Source of the DNA: Paraescarpia echinospica | Lineage: Eukaryota; Annelida; Polychaeta; Sabellida; Siboglinidae | Direction: 5' to 3' | DNA length: 64,000 nt | Assembly (NCBI GenBank): GCA_020002185.1 | Contig: CM034534.1 | Location: 68,729,652-68,793,651, forward strand | Shown here: one piece after another, positions 37,901 through 47,768 of the stretch | Layout: every line of letters starts with the position of its first letter | Numbering within the stretch: the first letter of the stretch is position 1 | The notes under the pieces: generated by a model | Seen by the model: only the letters and a program-made list of their open reading frames with translations | Database searches by the model: none | Told to the model about the DNA's origin: nothing | Translations under genes and position numbers: made by a program

Positions 37901-40414
37901 AAATTGTGAATTTTTCGAAGCCGAATTATGCAAGACGCGAGGCCAGAGACGGGGTGCCAACCGACGTTGACATGTCGGCTTCCGCCAACTACGGCGGTCT
38001 GCGTGTGGCAACAACGTTACAACGTACCTAAATCTACAAATTATATTCCGCCTGGTAAATGTAATTCGGGTACCGATAAAACTGTTTTATCATCATTCAA
38101 ATGGTAATATAACATTTAGGAAAAATATGCGTTTGTTTGATGATGATCAATTATATATTATCTTCGTTCGTAAAATTCAGAACTTTGTTAAAAAGTTCAT
38201 AGAAGTTGAACAAAATAGTATCAGATTATACGGTTCATTATGATTTTTGTGACAACATTTCCTGGCTTTGCACTGGTCATGTTCCTGATGGTTGAGTGGC
38301 ATCTTCAATGACAAACTGATGCAACAATTTTACAGCAGTGTTATATGTTATATATATATATATATATATAATATATGCCATATTAAACATAAACAGTTTT
38401 TGCAAAATTATAACAAATAACAAGGAAAACAAGTGTCTCATTCCTATCATCGTAATCATTATTTGTTATTAATAAAAGCGTTCATATCAATATCACTAAA
38501 ATATTGGTATACATCATGTAACGTGTCTACTTTTAATATTCATAATGAATAATAATGATAATGGACCGGAAAATAGTTGCAAATATGATTTTGCAATTTA
38601 AAAATTTGCAGATTAAATGAAATTGTGTCTTTGAGTCAGTCACTCAGATGTACATGCAACAAAACAGCAGGAACATTGTGTCGTTGTCATAAAATAAGAC
38701 AGATTTTGTTTACGTTTTTCCGAAGCTTCGATTCCCCTTGACAACCACCCGGACAAGTTAAAATTTTGGCGGACAAGTAGATTTCAAAACTTACTTGTCC
38801 GGCGGACAAGTAAATATGCTGGCTTACTTCTAGTTTACGGTGTTTCAGAGAAACGACAATACATGGTTTATGAAACGGCAACGCATGATCTGTTATTACA
38901 GATTCGCTGCGGACGCCGTACATAATGTGTCAGTCGCCGAACAGAAAAAAACAGTCGCATATGCGACCAATTCAGTCACAATTTAGAGGGCTGAATACAT
39001 GTGCACAGGTTATTGGCCAAATAAGATCCTGATATGTTGTGTCAGTGTAATTATGATTATAACCTTACTCTACTACATTAGTACATTAATTTTCGCAAGT
39101 TGATATCTAAGTAATCGATAATTGACATTAGTTTGTCAATGTCATGTTAAGATATGACATTTCTGTCATATTAGTAACATGTCCAGTCTCGTTATGGTTC
39201 AGACATGCGGCGATGGTAGGTGTTTTCAAATACACATGTTGGCTAAGTTTGTTAATATAGATCGCTGCTGACCGTTGGTCATTGGTGTTGATACCTTTGT
39301 CCATCATAATAACAATGTTTGGGATAAAGTAAGCACAACATTTTTTATAAAATTTATCGGTGGAAAAATACACATTACAGTAGAATGGCATTTGGGCTTA
39401 AGTAAAGAACTGAAAGGGCTACTGTTTGCTAATGTTGCCGATTAGAATTGAATTGGAATTGAATAAAAGTGACTTGAATTTAAATTGATCCATTTTGTGA
39501 GTATGTAGAATTGGAATACATATGAATTGGTTTTGATAAAAGTGAATTGAACCCAGGTCTGATCAGGTCATTGACAGGTGACTTTTGGAGGACTTTTGAA
39601 AGCACTGTTACAATTCCATAACTACGTCATTTACAGATGGTCATATAAATGCTGATTGGTCCAGATTTCATGAAAATAAAAAAATAAACGAATTAAACCC
39701 AATTAACAGTGTGAGATTAACATGGGGCGTGGGGATACGTGTTTAGTGTACATAGACAAATACAGGTCAAAATTTCACCTGAAACTCGATTTATTGATAC
39801 CTGAGCTCAGAGATTCATCAAACAAGAATCTTTAGGCAGTACATCAAGAACAGGGATGCACCACGACCATAGTCATTATTAGAACAAGGAAACACTGTAC
39901 ATTTTACGTTTAAAATACAATTTTGAACGTTCTTTTCCATATGGTAGCTATATAGTTTCAGATGATTTTCAAGTAATGGGCAGCATGCCAGATTTTAGAA
40001 GTAGTAACAGAAAAAGAATGCTGGCTCACATGGTCTGTGGTATATGAAAAAATACAGAAGATTAGCCGAATAAGGTGAAAGTGAAATAAAATGTTTTATC
40101 CCTTGTATTTTGTTTTGTGGTATCCGTTTGAAAGTCGAACCGACTGTATAATATTGTCCTGCACAACCTGCAGTCTAGGAATACCATCATTAAGAGAGAC
40201 AGGTAGCACTTACGTAGAAACAACAGTCGAGAACTGGTGCCGAATGTGTGTACTTGATGCGCATGCTATTGTTGTTCGTGTCGTAAAGCCGCACACTGCA
40301 GTCCCAGGACGACACCAACAAGAACTGCGGAGACACCGGGCTGAACTTGACTGCCGACACGCCATCTGTTGGTGGGTTGTTCAACTTGAACTCATTTGGA
40401 GCTTCAATGCCCAT
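19998..40414 (-). CDS. BUB3: Mitotic checkpoint WD40 protein BUB3 (complete, 6 exons)
   Basis: Six exons join in phase to 327 codons plus stop: 40414-40214, 33991-33922, 28816-28665, 26743-26560, 20900-20681 and 20154-19998. All introns are GT-AG. BUB3 is a seven-bladed WD40 propeller that binds the GLEBS motifs of BUB1 and BUBR1 at kinetochores, and its length matches the usual 326-328 residues. Diagnostic stretches are [20 protein letters not shown] (exon 1), SSWD at residues 35-38, [11 protein letters not shown] at 116-126, [20 protein letters not shown] (exon 4), [14 protein letters not shown] (exon 5) and the AETKPK end. ATG context is GCAACGATGG. The gene spans 20.4 kb because introns have filled with repeats: a 44-bp array and a LINE fragment in intron 4, a 65-bp array in intron 3, a CR1-type element in intron 2 and a bounded 5.5-kb segment in intron 1. 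Exon 5 begins with Ala where vertebrates have Gly. Confidence 0.96.
21339..21620. repeat. 25-bp minisatellite in BUB3 intron 4
   Basis: About eleven units of cacatttaatccaaggtgac plus gagtg, with one variant carrying a T-run near 21412. It lies just past the 3' end of a minus-strand LINE fragment (21657-22204), so it may have grown from that element's tail. Confidence 0.95.
21657..22204 (-). mobile_element. Non-LTR retrotransposon RT C-terminal fragment (degenerate)
   Basis: Three overlapping frames on the minus strand give the region after the RT catalytic box: [12 protein letters not shown], then [16 protein letters not shown], then [17 protein letters not shown] followed by [14 protein letters not shown] and [16 protein letters not shown]. 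The K-T-K...YLG and P-V-L-x-Y-G-x-E-V-W-G motifs are typical of LINE RT thumb/C-terminal regions. The catalytic box is absent (5' truncation near 22204) and there are frameshifts, so it is inactive. Confidence 0.85.
22205..23029. other. BUB3 intron 4 sequence without recognised content
   Basis: No gene or clear element. It includes an AC/AT microsatellite at 22813-22912. The start, gtgccacctagcgacc, borders the truncated LINE fragment. Confidence 0.5.
23030..26445. repeat. 44-bp satellite-like array in BUB3 intron 4, about 77 units
   Basis: The unit is cactgtatcactatcataa, tgtatactcgttacag, ttttaatt plus g. Variant positions are aattg/agttg/agttcc, tatcac/tattac and ctcgtt/ctcatt. Some units have lost or gained short stretches (for example cactcactatc). 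Longer blocks of variants recur: a rare tctactcg unit with the same neighbours occurs at 24016 and 24741, 725 bp apart, which shows block duplication inside the array. There is no coding content. Confidence 0.97.
26744..27858. repeat. 65-bp minisatellite derived from the BUB3 intron 3/exon 4 junction
   Basis: Seventeen units follow directly on the true exon 4 acceptor. Each holds 38-39 nt matching the first 13 codons of exon 4 (26705-26743, [13 protein letters not shown]) and about 26 nt of intron ending in TTTCCAG (minus strand). Most units therefore carry a copy of the 3' splice site and the start of the exon. Units with the full 39 nt read [13 protein letters not shown] then TAG; most others have lost one base. 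Three units, joining near 26936, 27532 and 27582, have CATG where the others have CAGG, so they have lost the AG. Long reading frames across the array are artefacts. Confidence 0.96.
27859..28561. other. BUB3 intron 3 sequence without recognised content
   Basis: No gene or repeat recognised. Part of it (27925-28100) looks like weakly diverged repeat similar to sequence around 990-1110 (gacagacatagaagtgaact-like: both contain 'aagtgaactttattgat' or its complement). Confidence 0.35.
28562..28609. repeat. Near-perfect hairpin, 22-bp arms and 4-nt loop
   Basis: Arms 28562-28583 (gtacaggtatatgtgtgagt gt) and 28588-28609 are exact reverse complements around the loop tcaa. It lies in BUB3 intron 3 about 55 bases downstream of the exon 3 donor (28664), so it would fold in the BUB3 pre-mRNA close to that 5' splice site. 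Confidence 0.9.
29741..30955 (+). pseudogene. CR1-type ORF1: zinc finger, coiled linker, SGNH-esterase-like domain
   Basis: The first frame (29741-30190) begins [20 protein letters not shown] and contains CDHC, C..C-type pairs ending CMGC, like the PHD-type finger of CR1 ORF1. It is followed by a Lys/Glu/Gly-rich linker that continues in another frame. The last part (about 30430-30955) has [17 protein letters not shown] and [10 protein letters not shown], matching blocks I, III and V of SGNH hydrolases: Ser in GDS, Asn in GTNN, Asp-x-x-His in DGLH. The domain is thought to act on membranes or lipids in CR1 ribonucleoproteins; that is from the literature on the family. A TGA codon near 30478 and a frameshift near 30190 break it. 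Confidence 0.8.
31063..33798 (+). pseudogene. CR1-type ORF2: AP endonuclease and reverse transcriptase
   Basis: The endonuclease part (31063-31956) shows [41 protein letters not shown] and [10 protein letters not shown]. The usual GDFN is GNFN, so a catalytic Asp is replaced. The RT part, spread over frames from about 32080, shows [53 protein letters not shown] and the intact catalytic box FADDTK near 33006. The tail shows [34 protein letters not shown] and [12 protein letters not shown] short deletion removes the LYK..V block before RPHLEYC. The protein is interrupted by at least five frameshifts or stops. Confidence 0.85.
35440..35590. repeat. Dispersed repeat shared with 6640-6800 and 18140-18300
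   Basis: Both places share the order taagatat, gctaaat, ttcc, caaacaaact, agaaagtt, cataaaag or cgtaaaag, then aaaaccgtg. Similarity continues more weakly upstream (ggaccc or gggtcc ... gcccaca). It is an old, diverged repeat family member with no visible coding content. A further aaaaaccgtgcag piece lies at 35041. Confidence 0.55.
36430..36505. repeat. Short cluster of taggagcca motifs with a small palindrome
   Basis: taggagcca occurs three times in 75 bases, and ggagccaactggctcc forms a palindrome. It is flanked on the left by G/C runs (36378-36412) and on the right by AT-rich sequence. Likely a fragment of an unrecognised element. Confidence 0.5.
37251..38845. mobile_element. 1.6-kb putative DNA element with inverted ends built of ggacaagt motifs
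   Basis: The left end (37251-37350) and the reverse complement of the right end (38740-38845) share the order CA.CGT, GAA.TAA, CA, ATTT.CTTGTCCG and further ACTTGTCCG copies. The right end has the palindrome acttgtccggcggacaagt. A 134-codon open frame (37380-37784) starting [15 protein letters not shown] lies just inside the left end; I do not recognise a transposase domain in it. A non-autonomous element is the likeliest reading. Confidence 0.5.
39562..40213. other. BUB3 intron 1 sequence next to exon 1, nothing recognised
   Basis: AT-rich intron sequence between the inverted-end segment and the exon 1 donor at 40213. No element or regulatory motif stands out. Confidence 0.4.
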
Positions 40415-41230
40415 CGTTGCAACTAGAAATGTTCAAGACAACATTTATCAAATCGTTATTACACTGCAATACACTCTCAAAGACATGATAAATTTGTCCG
40501 AACATAATTATAATACGGCCTTACCGCCTAGGCTAGGGATAGGCCCAGCCATGTCCAACGGCAAATATATCGAAAAGTGAAAAACAAATTCAGTGACACT
40601 GCAATGTTCCACTCATTGGCACTAACGATTGTTGTAAAGTAATACATTTTATTTCCACAGTACCATTGTAATATATACATGATTTTAAGTTTTGAAAAAG
40701 TAGCTAATTATTAAATATAGATATATATATACAATTGTCGCAAAAAGGGCACAAAGAAGTGTGTCACTTATAAATAAATATTTGCCCTATTACACCTAAA
40801 AAACAACAACAGTCTTTTTTTAATACCTACTCATTAAATACATAACTTTTAAATAATTTTTCTTTGTATTTGTTTTTGAAAATATGAATATTGTGACAAC
40901 AGATTAGTGAGTTATCAAGAGAATTCCAGAGTTTAACACCTTTAACTGATAGACACATACTTTTCAAGTTGGCAATACATTTGATGCGCCGTAGTGTGGC
41001 TGCTCCCGGACTCTGCGTGTAAAGTAGTAAACTATTTCATGGTTTTGAATTTTATAAAGTATTCGTGTTTCTATATACTGAATTGTGAATATCCAAGGAA
41101 TATATGCTGGACATTTTAAAATAATTCGTGCCATGGATCTTCAGTTTTTGTTGACTTTTACTCTTGAGGCGTGGCACCTGTGATTAACCAAGCTTGACCG
41201 GAACCGGTTTCCAACCTACATTACCTGGAC
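40415..41230. other. Region upstream of BUB3
   Basis: This contains the BUB3 5' UTR and promoter, but I see no TATA box at a fitting place. The sequence 40790-41170 looks like the edge of transposon debris (tttgaaaatatgaatattgtgacaacagattag and so on resembles minus-strand LINE-type text such as SNLLSQYSYFQ). No gene is supported. Confidence 0.4.
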
Positions 41231-44200
41231 GTCTATGCTCAGCCTGCCAGTGACCGGCGAAGCATGTCGTTGTCCAGGACCTTTATTCTCGGCCTACAAC
41301 ACTGCCGTCAACCGCCTAGCCAACCGTGGACAACAATACAGACGCTGAACTTGTGCCGACCACTGACCACGTGCGGGACATCAGCCGGAATGAGGCGAGT
41401 TAGGCCAATAACCACGCTTGGGCCATTGAATGCGAGACCTGGTATTTGTAAACAGCGCAGTGTCAACAAAGCAAATCTCACCCAGGTAACACTTGAAAAC
41501 TGCAGTATGAAATCCATCGCCAGTCATCATACTGCAAATGTGGCTCTGATTAACGCAATAAAGCGACCACTATAAGCGAATCTATTCTTCGGCATAAATG
41601 GGGTGTGCTGGCAATCACAGAGACTTGGCTTAAGAAGAATGGAGACGATGCGATAATAGCCGAAGTAACTCCGCCCGGATATACACTCCAACGTGTCGCT
41701 CGTGCTTCTGGTCGTGGCGGTGGAGTGGCAATTGTGCATCACGCTACATACACAACAAAATTGCAACCAAAGTTAATTTTAACAACCATTGAACTACTCC
41801 GTTTGCAGTTCGTTAACCCGCATTGTATGAAGTTTAATGTGTGGGTTGTCTACCACCCCCCGGTATCAAATAAGATATCCCGGTTAACATCGGACTTTTA
41901 TATCAAACTCAAAGCATTTATATCTGTCGTACCCACCATCATTGTTGGGGATTTCAATATTCACTTTGATAGCGAAACTAAATCTCAACCTCTACGTGAT
42001 CTTCTTGAGTCGTTCAACCTAACTCAACATGTACTTTCACCTACACACACTAGTGGACATATCCTGGATCTTGTCGTCAGTAATAGTAACAACAACCTCT
42101 CTGCTGTCACCGTTCTTCCAGGCTCAATTTCTGATCATCATGGTATTGAAATTGCAGTAAACGCACTGGAGCCACCTTCTATGATATCGACAACTGCAAA
42201 ACCTAACTTTCAGGACACTGATAACAGTGCACTGAGAGACAAAATAAAATCTGTTTGTGCTGATATGACATCGTGCTGTAAAGACATGCAAGAGGATGAA
42301 TTAGTCGCTACGTACAACACCAACTTAACGAAGTGTCTGGATAAACACGCTCCGTGGCACACTGTATGCACACGAAACTACTCGACCCACCGATGGTACG
42401 ACACAGACATTGATGACGCCCGTAAGAAACGGAAAAATCTTTGGAGGAAAACCAAACTTGAAATTCATCGCCAGTTGTATGTCACGTCACGTGATGAATG
42501 CAATGCCTTGATACTGGAGAGAAAAACATTATATTTTCAAGATCGTTTAGAAAACGTTAACAACAACACTGTGTTTCGTCTAGTGAGATCTCTTGGTTGT
42601 CACAATTCTCAGCTACATCCGGAATTCAGCTCGGCAGTGGAAGGGTGCAAACTATTTTCGCATTTTTTTAGTGACAAAATCAATAAATTGTTGTCAAGCT
42701 TACAACTTTGCACATCAACTGATCTGGCTACATGTGATGAAAAGCGATGTTTTGCAAATCCTATACATGCCTTCCATCCAGCCGAAGAAATCACAACAAT
42801 TTTTGCTACTACGAACAAAACTTGTGTGCTAGATCCTCTACATGCCAACCAGCTAAAAGACAATGCCTCCAGTTTTGTGTCCACTGTAGCACTGATCACA
42901 AATGCATCTCTTGAAGAAGAGGTCATGTCAACACTGCATGAGCAGGCTATTGTCCGCCCTTTGTTGAATTAGCCATCGCTTAACAAAGACGTCTTGAATA
43001 ACTATGGTCTAGTGAGTAATCTCACACATTTGTCTAAAGTAGTTGAGAAAGTAGTGGCGCTTAGAATATCCACACACGTCTCTGATCAGGGAATGAATAA
43101 CAGCTACCAATCGGCGTATCGAAAACACCATTCGACGGAAACGGCTTTACTATACGTTACCAATGTCATAGACCACAAACAATGCACATCACTGGTTCTC
43201 ATCGTTTTCAGTGCAGCTTTTGAGACAATTAACCATGCCATTTTAATTCGACGACTACGATTGCGCTGCGGCTTTGTTGACAAAGCATTAGACTGGGTGG
43301 TCTCGTACCTACAGGGACGCACTCAGCGCGTCGTAATTGGCGACATATTTTCGGGTACAACTCCTCTGATGTCAGGTGTCCTGCAAGACTCCATCCTAGG
43401 CCCACTGCTCTTCTCGTTGTATGTGCAATCGATTCGCGATATCATCAGAAGACATGGCCTTTGCTACCACCAAAGTCGGCCGCTGCACGTAATACGTGTT
43501 GGTGACTGTACGATTGCAGCTTCACGATGTGTCCGAAATCTTGGCGTCTACGTGGACAGACACCTGAACATGAACAAACAGGTGTCACAAACCGTTTGTG
43601 TGTGTGCATTTTACCTACGCCACATTAATCAAATCAGCCGATTTTTGCCTAAAATAACGAAGGAACGCATAGTCAACGCCATAATAACATAGCGGCTGGA
43701 CTATTGCAACACAACCATATACCGAACATCTGCAAACAACATCGCTCGTCTGCAACGAATTCACAACTCGGCCGCTCGTCTGATATTGAGTCACCCGCAC
43801 AGTGATAGTGCTGCACCGCTGATGCATGATCTGCACTGGCTACCCGTTGCTCGCAGAATCGACTTCAAAATATTGGTGTTTACCTAAAAGGCAATGCATG
43901 AAAATGCGCATGTCTACTTGCGTGATCTCGTGTGTCCTTACAGACCCGCTAGATCACTGCGGTCTGCTGACAACAAGGTGTTGTCCGTAACGCGTACTCG
44001 TGTCAAAGCTGGTGACAGTTCGTTCGTGATGGCCGCTGCAACTCCCTGAAACACTCTACCTAATTACATTAAATCTTCCGACACTCTTGGCAGTTTTAAA
44101 TGTCAACTAAAAACACAGTTATTTAGAATATAATTCTAGACGAACGCTAGTAGCTTGTTTGTGACTGTCCTCAGTGATCCAGTGGACTCATTTATATTAG

Positions 44201-44371
44201 TAATATTTCAGAACTATTTATTTATTTGATTTTATACTGCTATATTTTAGTGATTAACTAATGCATTGTAATTTATTAATTATATTGTACTGTGTTTATT
44301 TTAAGTGCCATGAACAATTGTGGATATGGCGCTATAACAAATTAAATATATTATTAGTAGTAGTAGTAGTA
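41231..44371 (+). mobile_element. L2-like non-LTR retrotransposon with RT catalytic region deleted
   Basis: The main frame 41605-42972 holds the endonuclease: ITETWLKK, SGRGGGVAIVH, VVYHPP, IIVGDFNIHFDS, LDLVVSN and SISDHHGIEI. The RT follows after a stop and frame change (42994-43692): STETALLYVTNVI, SAAFETINHAILIRRLRL, YLQGRTQRVVIGD and SGVLQDSILGPLLFSLY. Then RRHGLCYHQ jumps straight to SRPLHV...RCVRNLGVYVD, so the YADD box and about 100 residues around it are missing. The C-terminus continues to about 44130 with several stops (DYCNTTIY, NSAARLILSH, LHWLPVARRIDFKILV). The 3' end is the (TAG)n run at 44355-44371, as in L2-type elements. The element has an intact GDFN motif but cannot make an active RT. 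Confidence 0.85.
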
Positions 44372-46030
44372 CGAGCATAATATTGTGTAAAATTATGGAC
44401 TTTTCTGGTCGCATAGACGGATTTATACATACTGAAAAACTGTTGTACATTCTTTGGCAACTGGCTATGATATGCCTTAAACATAATTACAGCAGTTCTC
44501 AACTCCACTATATCAGGCACTTTAAGGATGTGCAGATTATAGAATAGCCTTGATGTATGGTCCAACCTCTTAGCACCACAGAGTAACCTCATTACTTTTT
44601 TATGTAGCAAGACTAGGCATTCGACATTTGTTGAGTAAGACTAGGCATTCGACATTCATTGAGTAAGACTACACATTCAACATTTGTTGAGTAAGTGTTG
44701 CCCCATATTTCAGCACAGTACACATAATATAAGGCAAAAAGAGTGAGTGGTATAATATAGACATGCCACTTCTGTTAATCAAGAAGCTAGCTTTGTACAT
44801 AATTGCACAATACATTGATAGTTTTGATTTCTCTAAGCAAATGTGATTTTTCCATGTTAACTTGTATTCAGTCAGAACACCTAAAAATTTAACAATTTAA
44901 ACTCTATTAATTTCTTCCTCATTTATCTTTATAGAAATACTTGAATTCAAAAATATGCGATTTCCAAATATCATGTAATTTGTTTTTGTAACATTTAGTG
45001 ATAACCTATTTACAGCAAACTTTACATGAAGTTTGTTTAACCCAGCATTTGTCTTCTGGATCAGTTCATCCAAATCACAATCACAACAAAATAAGATAGG
45101 GTCATCTACAAATAGAATATACTTAAAAACTTCTGAAACATTACTTACGTCGTTTATGTACATACACTGTAATAAATAGCTTTGGTCTTAAAATTGAACC
45201 CTGTGGAACACCACAACATACCTCAAGTACCTCCGAGTCACAATTTTTATACTGAACAAATTGTTTTCTATTGGCATTCCATTTATTTAATACAGTAATC
45301 ATAGACATGGAATGCCGAAGAGCCCCTACATGGGGGTGACAATCACAATTGGTTACAAGTGCCATAGTAGGGGCGTAATTACCAAGTTGATTAGCCATAC
45401 ACATACATGTACAAACAGAAAGGCTGGTGTACTCGACCCCCCACCTCCCATGGTACGAGGGAGACCCTATTTTCTAAATAGCTCACAATCTATTTATGTG
45501 CTGTACCATGTATACCATAAATGTAATTTCTTTGCTAGTATATTATGATCAACACTATCAAATGTCTTCTTTAGATCAACAAATATGTCAATAGCAATTT
45601 TTTTACGATTGAGTGCATTTCTAATTTCTTCAACCAATTCCAGAAGAGCAAGAGAAGGACCTGTTAGATCTAAAGCCATACTGGGTTGGACAAAGTGTAT
45701 CACACTTGTTTATGAATTTGTATAATTTCTCTAGAATTTGGGAAAATTGTGGTAGCAATGAGATATGTCTGTAATTTGTAAATACACCCTTTTCTCCAGA
45801 TTTAAAAACTGGAACAACTTTAGCTATTTTCATTTTGCCCGGAAATACACCTGTTTGAAAGGATACATTGTATGTATGAATGGATGGTTTTACAACCTTA
45901 GTAATGATTTTCTTAACCATACTCATATTAATATCACTATAATCTGTTGACATTTTATTTTTTAAATGTTGAACAATTCTAATAGTTTCTTGATCATCAA
46001 CTAGACTTAGAAACATACTAGTATCTAGTT
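44372..46030 (-). mobile_element. Degenerate non-LTR retrotransposon RT, opposite strand, abutting the L2-like element
   Basis: Reading on the minus strand from 46016: IITKVVKPSIHTYNVSFQTG, PGKMKIAKVVPVFKSGEK, NYRHISLLPQFSQILEKL, then IFVDLKKTFDSVDHNILAKK, CCGVPQGSILRPKLF, FVDDPILFCC (for F/YADDT) and LSLNVTKTNYMIFG; the C-terminus ends near 44372. Sequence at about 45315-45500 does not fit the RT and separates KKTFDSVDHN from the VPQGS block, so a small insertion is likely there. Several frameshifts and the A-to-V change in the catalytic box show it is dead. It meets the other element tail to tail at its (TAG)n run. Confidence 0.82.
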
Positions 46031-46521
46031 TTAATTGAATTCACAATTACTGTTAAAATGAGGAAGCAGGAGCTTAACACAAATTTATGAAGTGCTTTCC
46101 CCTTTCAAAACAGTAATCGCAGTTCTAATAAATATTCTTGTTCTTGGTTGTGTACTGGTCAATACTCCTGTGGAGACATACGGTCAGGGTTGGGATTCGG
46201 TGTGCATGCGAATTATTCGTATTAAAGTTTAAAGCTCGTCTGGAATTCTGTGGTTCTGTGTTGACTGTGATGTTGACTATTGCATCTGGTAGGCCTATAT
46301 ATGAATTATGTTATAAAATTATACAAGATTGGTACAAACATCTGGCCACCTGGTCATTTACACTTATCATAATTATTATTACTAATTATTGCTTTTAAAT
46401 ACCAACTTGATTACGTTTATGTAATATTTTACTGCGGTTTATATATATATAAAACGACTGTGGTTTATATTTTTTTATACAAATTTTACATCGATAGCTA
46501 TTGTGTTCTATATCTACTGTG

Positions 46522-46661
46522 GTTTATACTTACTGTGATTTTAAATATTATACATATATATATACATATATATATGTATAATATTTAAAATCACAGTAAG
46601 TAAATATTATACATATATATATAGATGTATAATATTTAAAATCACAGTAAGTATAAACCAC
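46522..46661. repeat. Nested palindrome: three alternating copies of one 35-bp arm
   Basis: The arm cttactgtgattttaaatat plus tatacatatata occurs forward at 46529-46565, reversed at about 46566-46602, and reversed again at 46625-46652. The outermost parts (gtggtttatacttac / gtaagtataaaccac) pair across the whole 140 bp. Alternative foldings are possible. Confidence 0.85.
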
Positions 46662-46719
46662 TTTTTATGTACTCCAAGAGTCCAAGCCAAGATGAACTGC
46701 TGCCAATCTTTGCACTACA

Positions 46720-47768
46720 ACTGTGCGGGATAGCACGCAGAGTAGACTTAAACAACTACAGAAACCATCAAGGTGAACCATGCTACGAAACCATGACTCT
46801 AACTGCCAGTTCTCAACCCCCCCCTATTCATGACCCCAAACTTTGATTACAAATATTTTCCAGCATCCTCAAACATCACAGCAGAATGGAAATACAAGAA
46901 CCTTTGCCAATTAACATCGATAAAACAGAAACACACCACATGCTTTGCCATAATAATACTTATGCAAGCCGGTGATCTGAACCCAAACACTGGCCCGGTA
47001 TGACATCCCTGCAGCTTCTGTAAAAAAGCTGTTGCATCTAACCATCGAGCCATCTGATGTGACGAGTGCAACAAATGGGTCCACATCAAATGTTGTGGCA
47101 GAAATCCTGATCAGGATCATCTCCTACATAACAGTTCATGTTCTTGGTTCTGATTGAAATACAAACTTCCCAACTTCAGTGACTCCTTCTTTGAAGACCA
47201 ATCAATTGAATGTTCCCACAACAGATATAATAATCTAAATGACACAGACCAAGACAATGAAAATATCAATCCGAACCCACCAACAACTAACACAAGTCAC
47301 AGGAGGCATAAACCAACTAAGAGACTCAAAGTAATGATTACAAACTGCAGGAGCATGCATAGCAACAGCAAGAAAACTCAATTCCAATGCATTATCGATA
47401 CCGATAAACATCATTATAGGAACTTAAAGCCATCTTGATAACACCATATGTTCAAACGAGATCTTCCCACCTAACTATGAAATATTTAGAAAAGACATAA
47501 GACTGCGGTGGTGGAGTGAGTCGCGCGGTGGTGGAGTGAGTCTTTATTGCAATAAAAAATACCATTGTAGCCTCACTCCAACATAATCTGTCCTCTGATG
47601 CCGAAATACTATGGGTCAAACTTCAATTCACTAATAGTAAACCGCTACACATAGGAGCCTTCTATTGACCACCAGATAGTGGTGGAGACATGCTAGATCA
47701 TCTACAATCAGCACTATCAAAGTTACAACAAACTTGTGCCAGTAACACCCTTCCATGCATAATGAACA
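46720..47768 (+). mobile_element. 5' fragment of a non-LTR retrotransposon: PHD finger and broken endonuclease
   Basis: Frames on the plus strand read AGDLNPNTGPV, then C..C (CSFCKKAV), NHRAI, CDECNKWVHIKCCGRN and CSWF, a PHD-finger pattern found in LINE ORF1/ORF2 N-termini; then KVMITNCRSMHSNSKK (for LNIRSL.SK..), then EN-like pieces NYEIFRKDIR, CGGGVS, EILWVKLQF and IGAFY.PPDSGG. Multiple stops break it. AGDLNPNTGP lies where some elements carry a 2A-like sequence, but the essential NPGP is not conserved. Confidence 0.7.

Larger units (their letters stand above)
34018..39561. mobile_element. 5.5-kb segment bounded by 18-bp inverted ends in BUB3 intron 1 (putative)
   Basis: cagacccgggttcgattc at 34018-34035 and gaattgaacccaggtctg at 39544-39561 are reverse complements at 16 of 18 positions. 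Just inside both ends lies sequence rich in gaattg (34036-34145 and 39440-39543), but in the same orientation. The inverted motif resembles a tRNA T-arm/B-box. The interior has no transposase I can recognise and includes another, smaller element (37251-38845). I saw no target-site duplication, so this may instead be two SINE-like pieces in opposite orientation. Confidence 0.4.
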
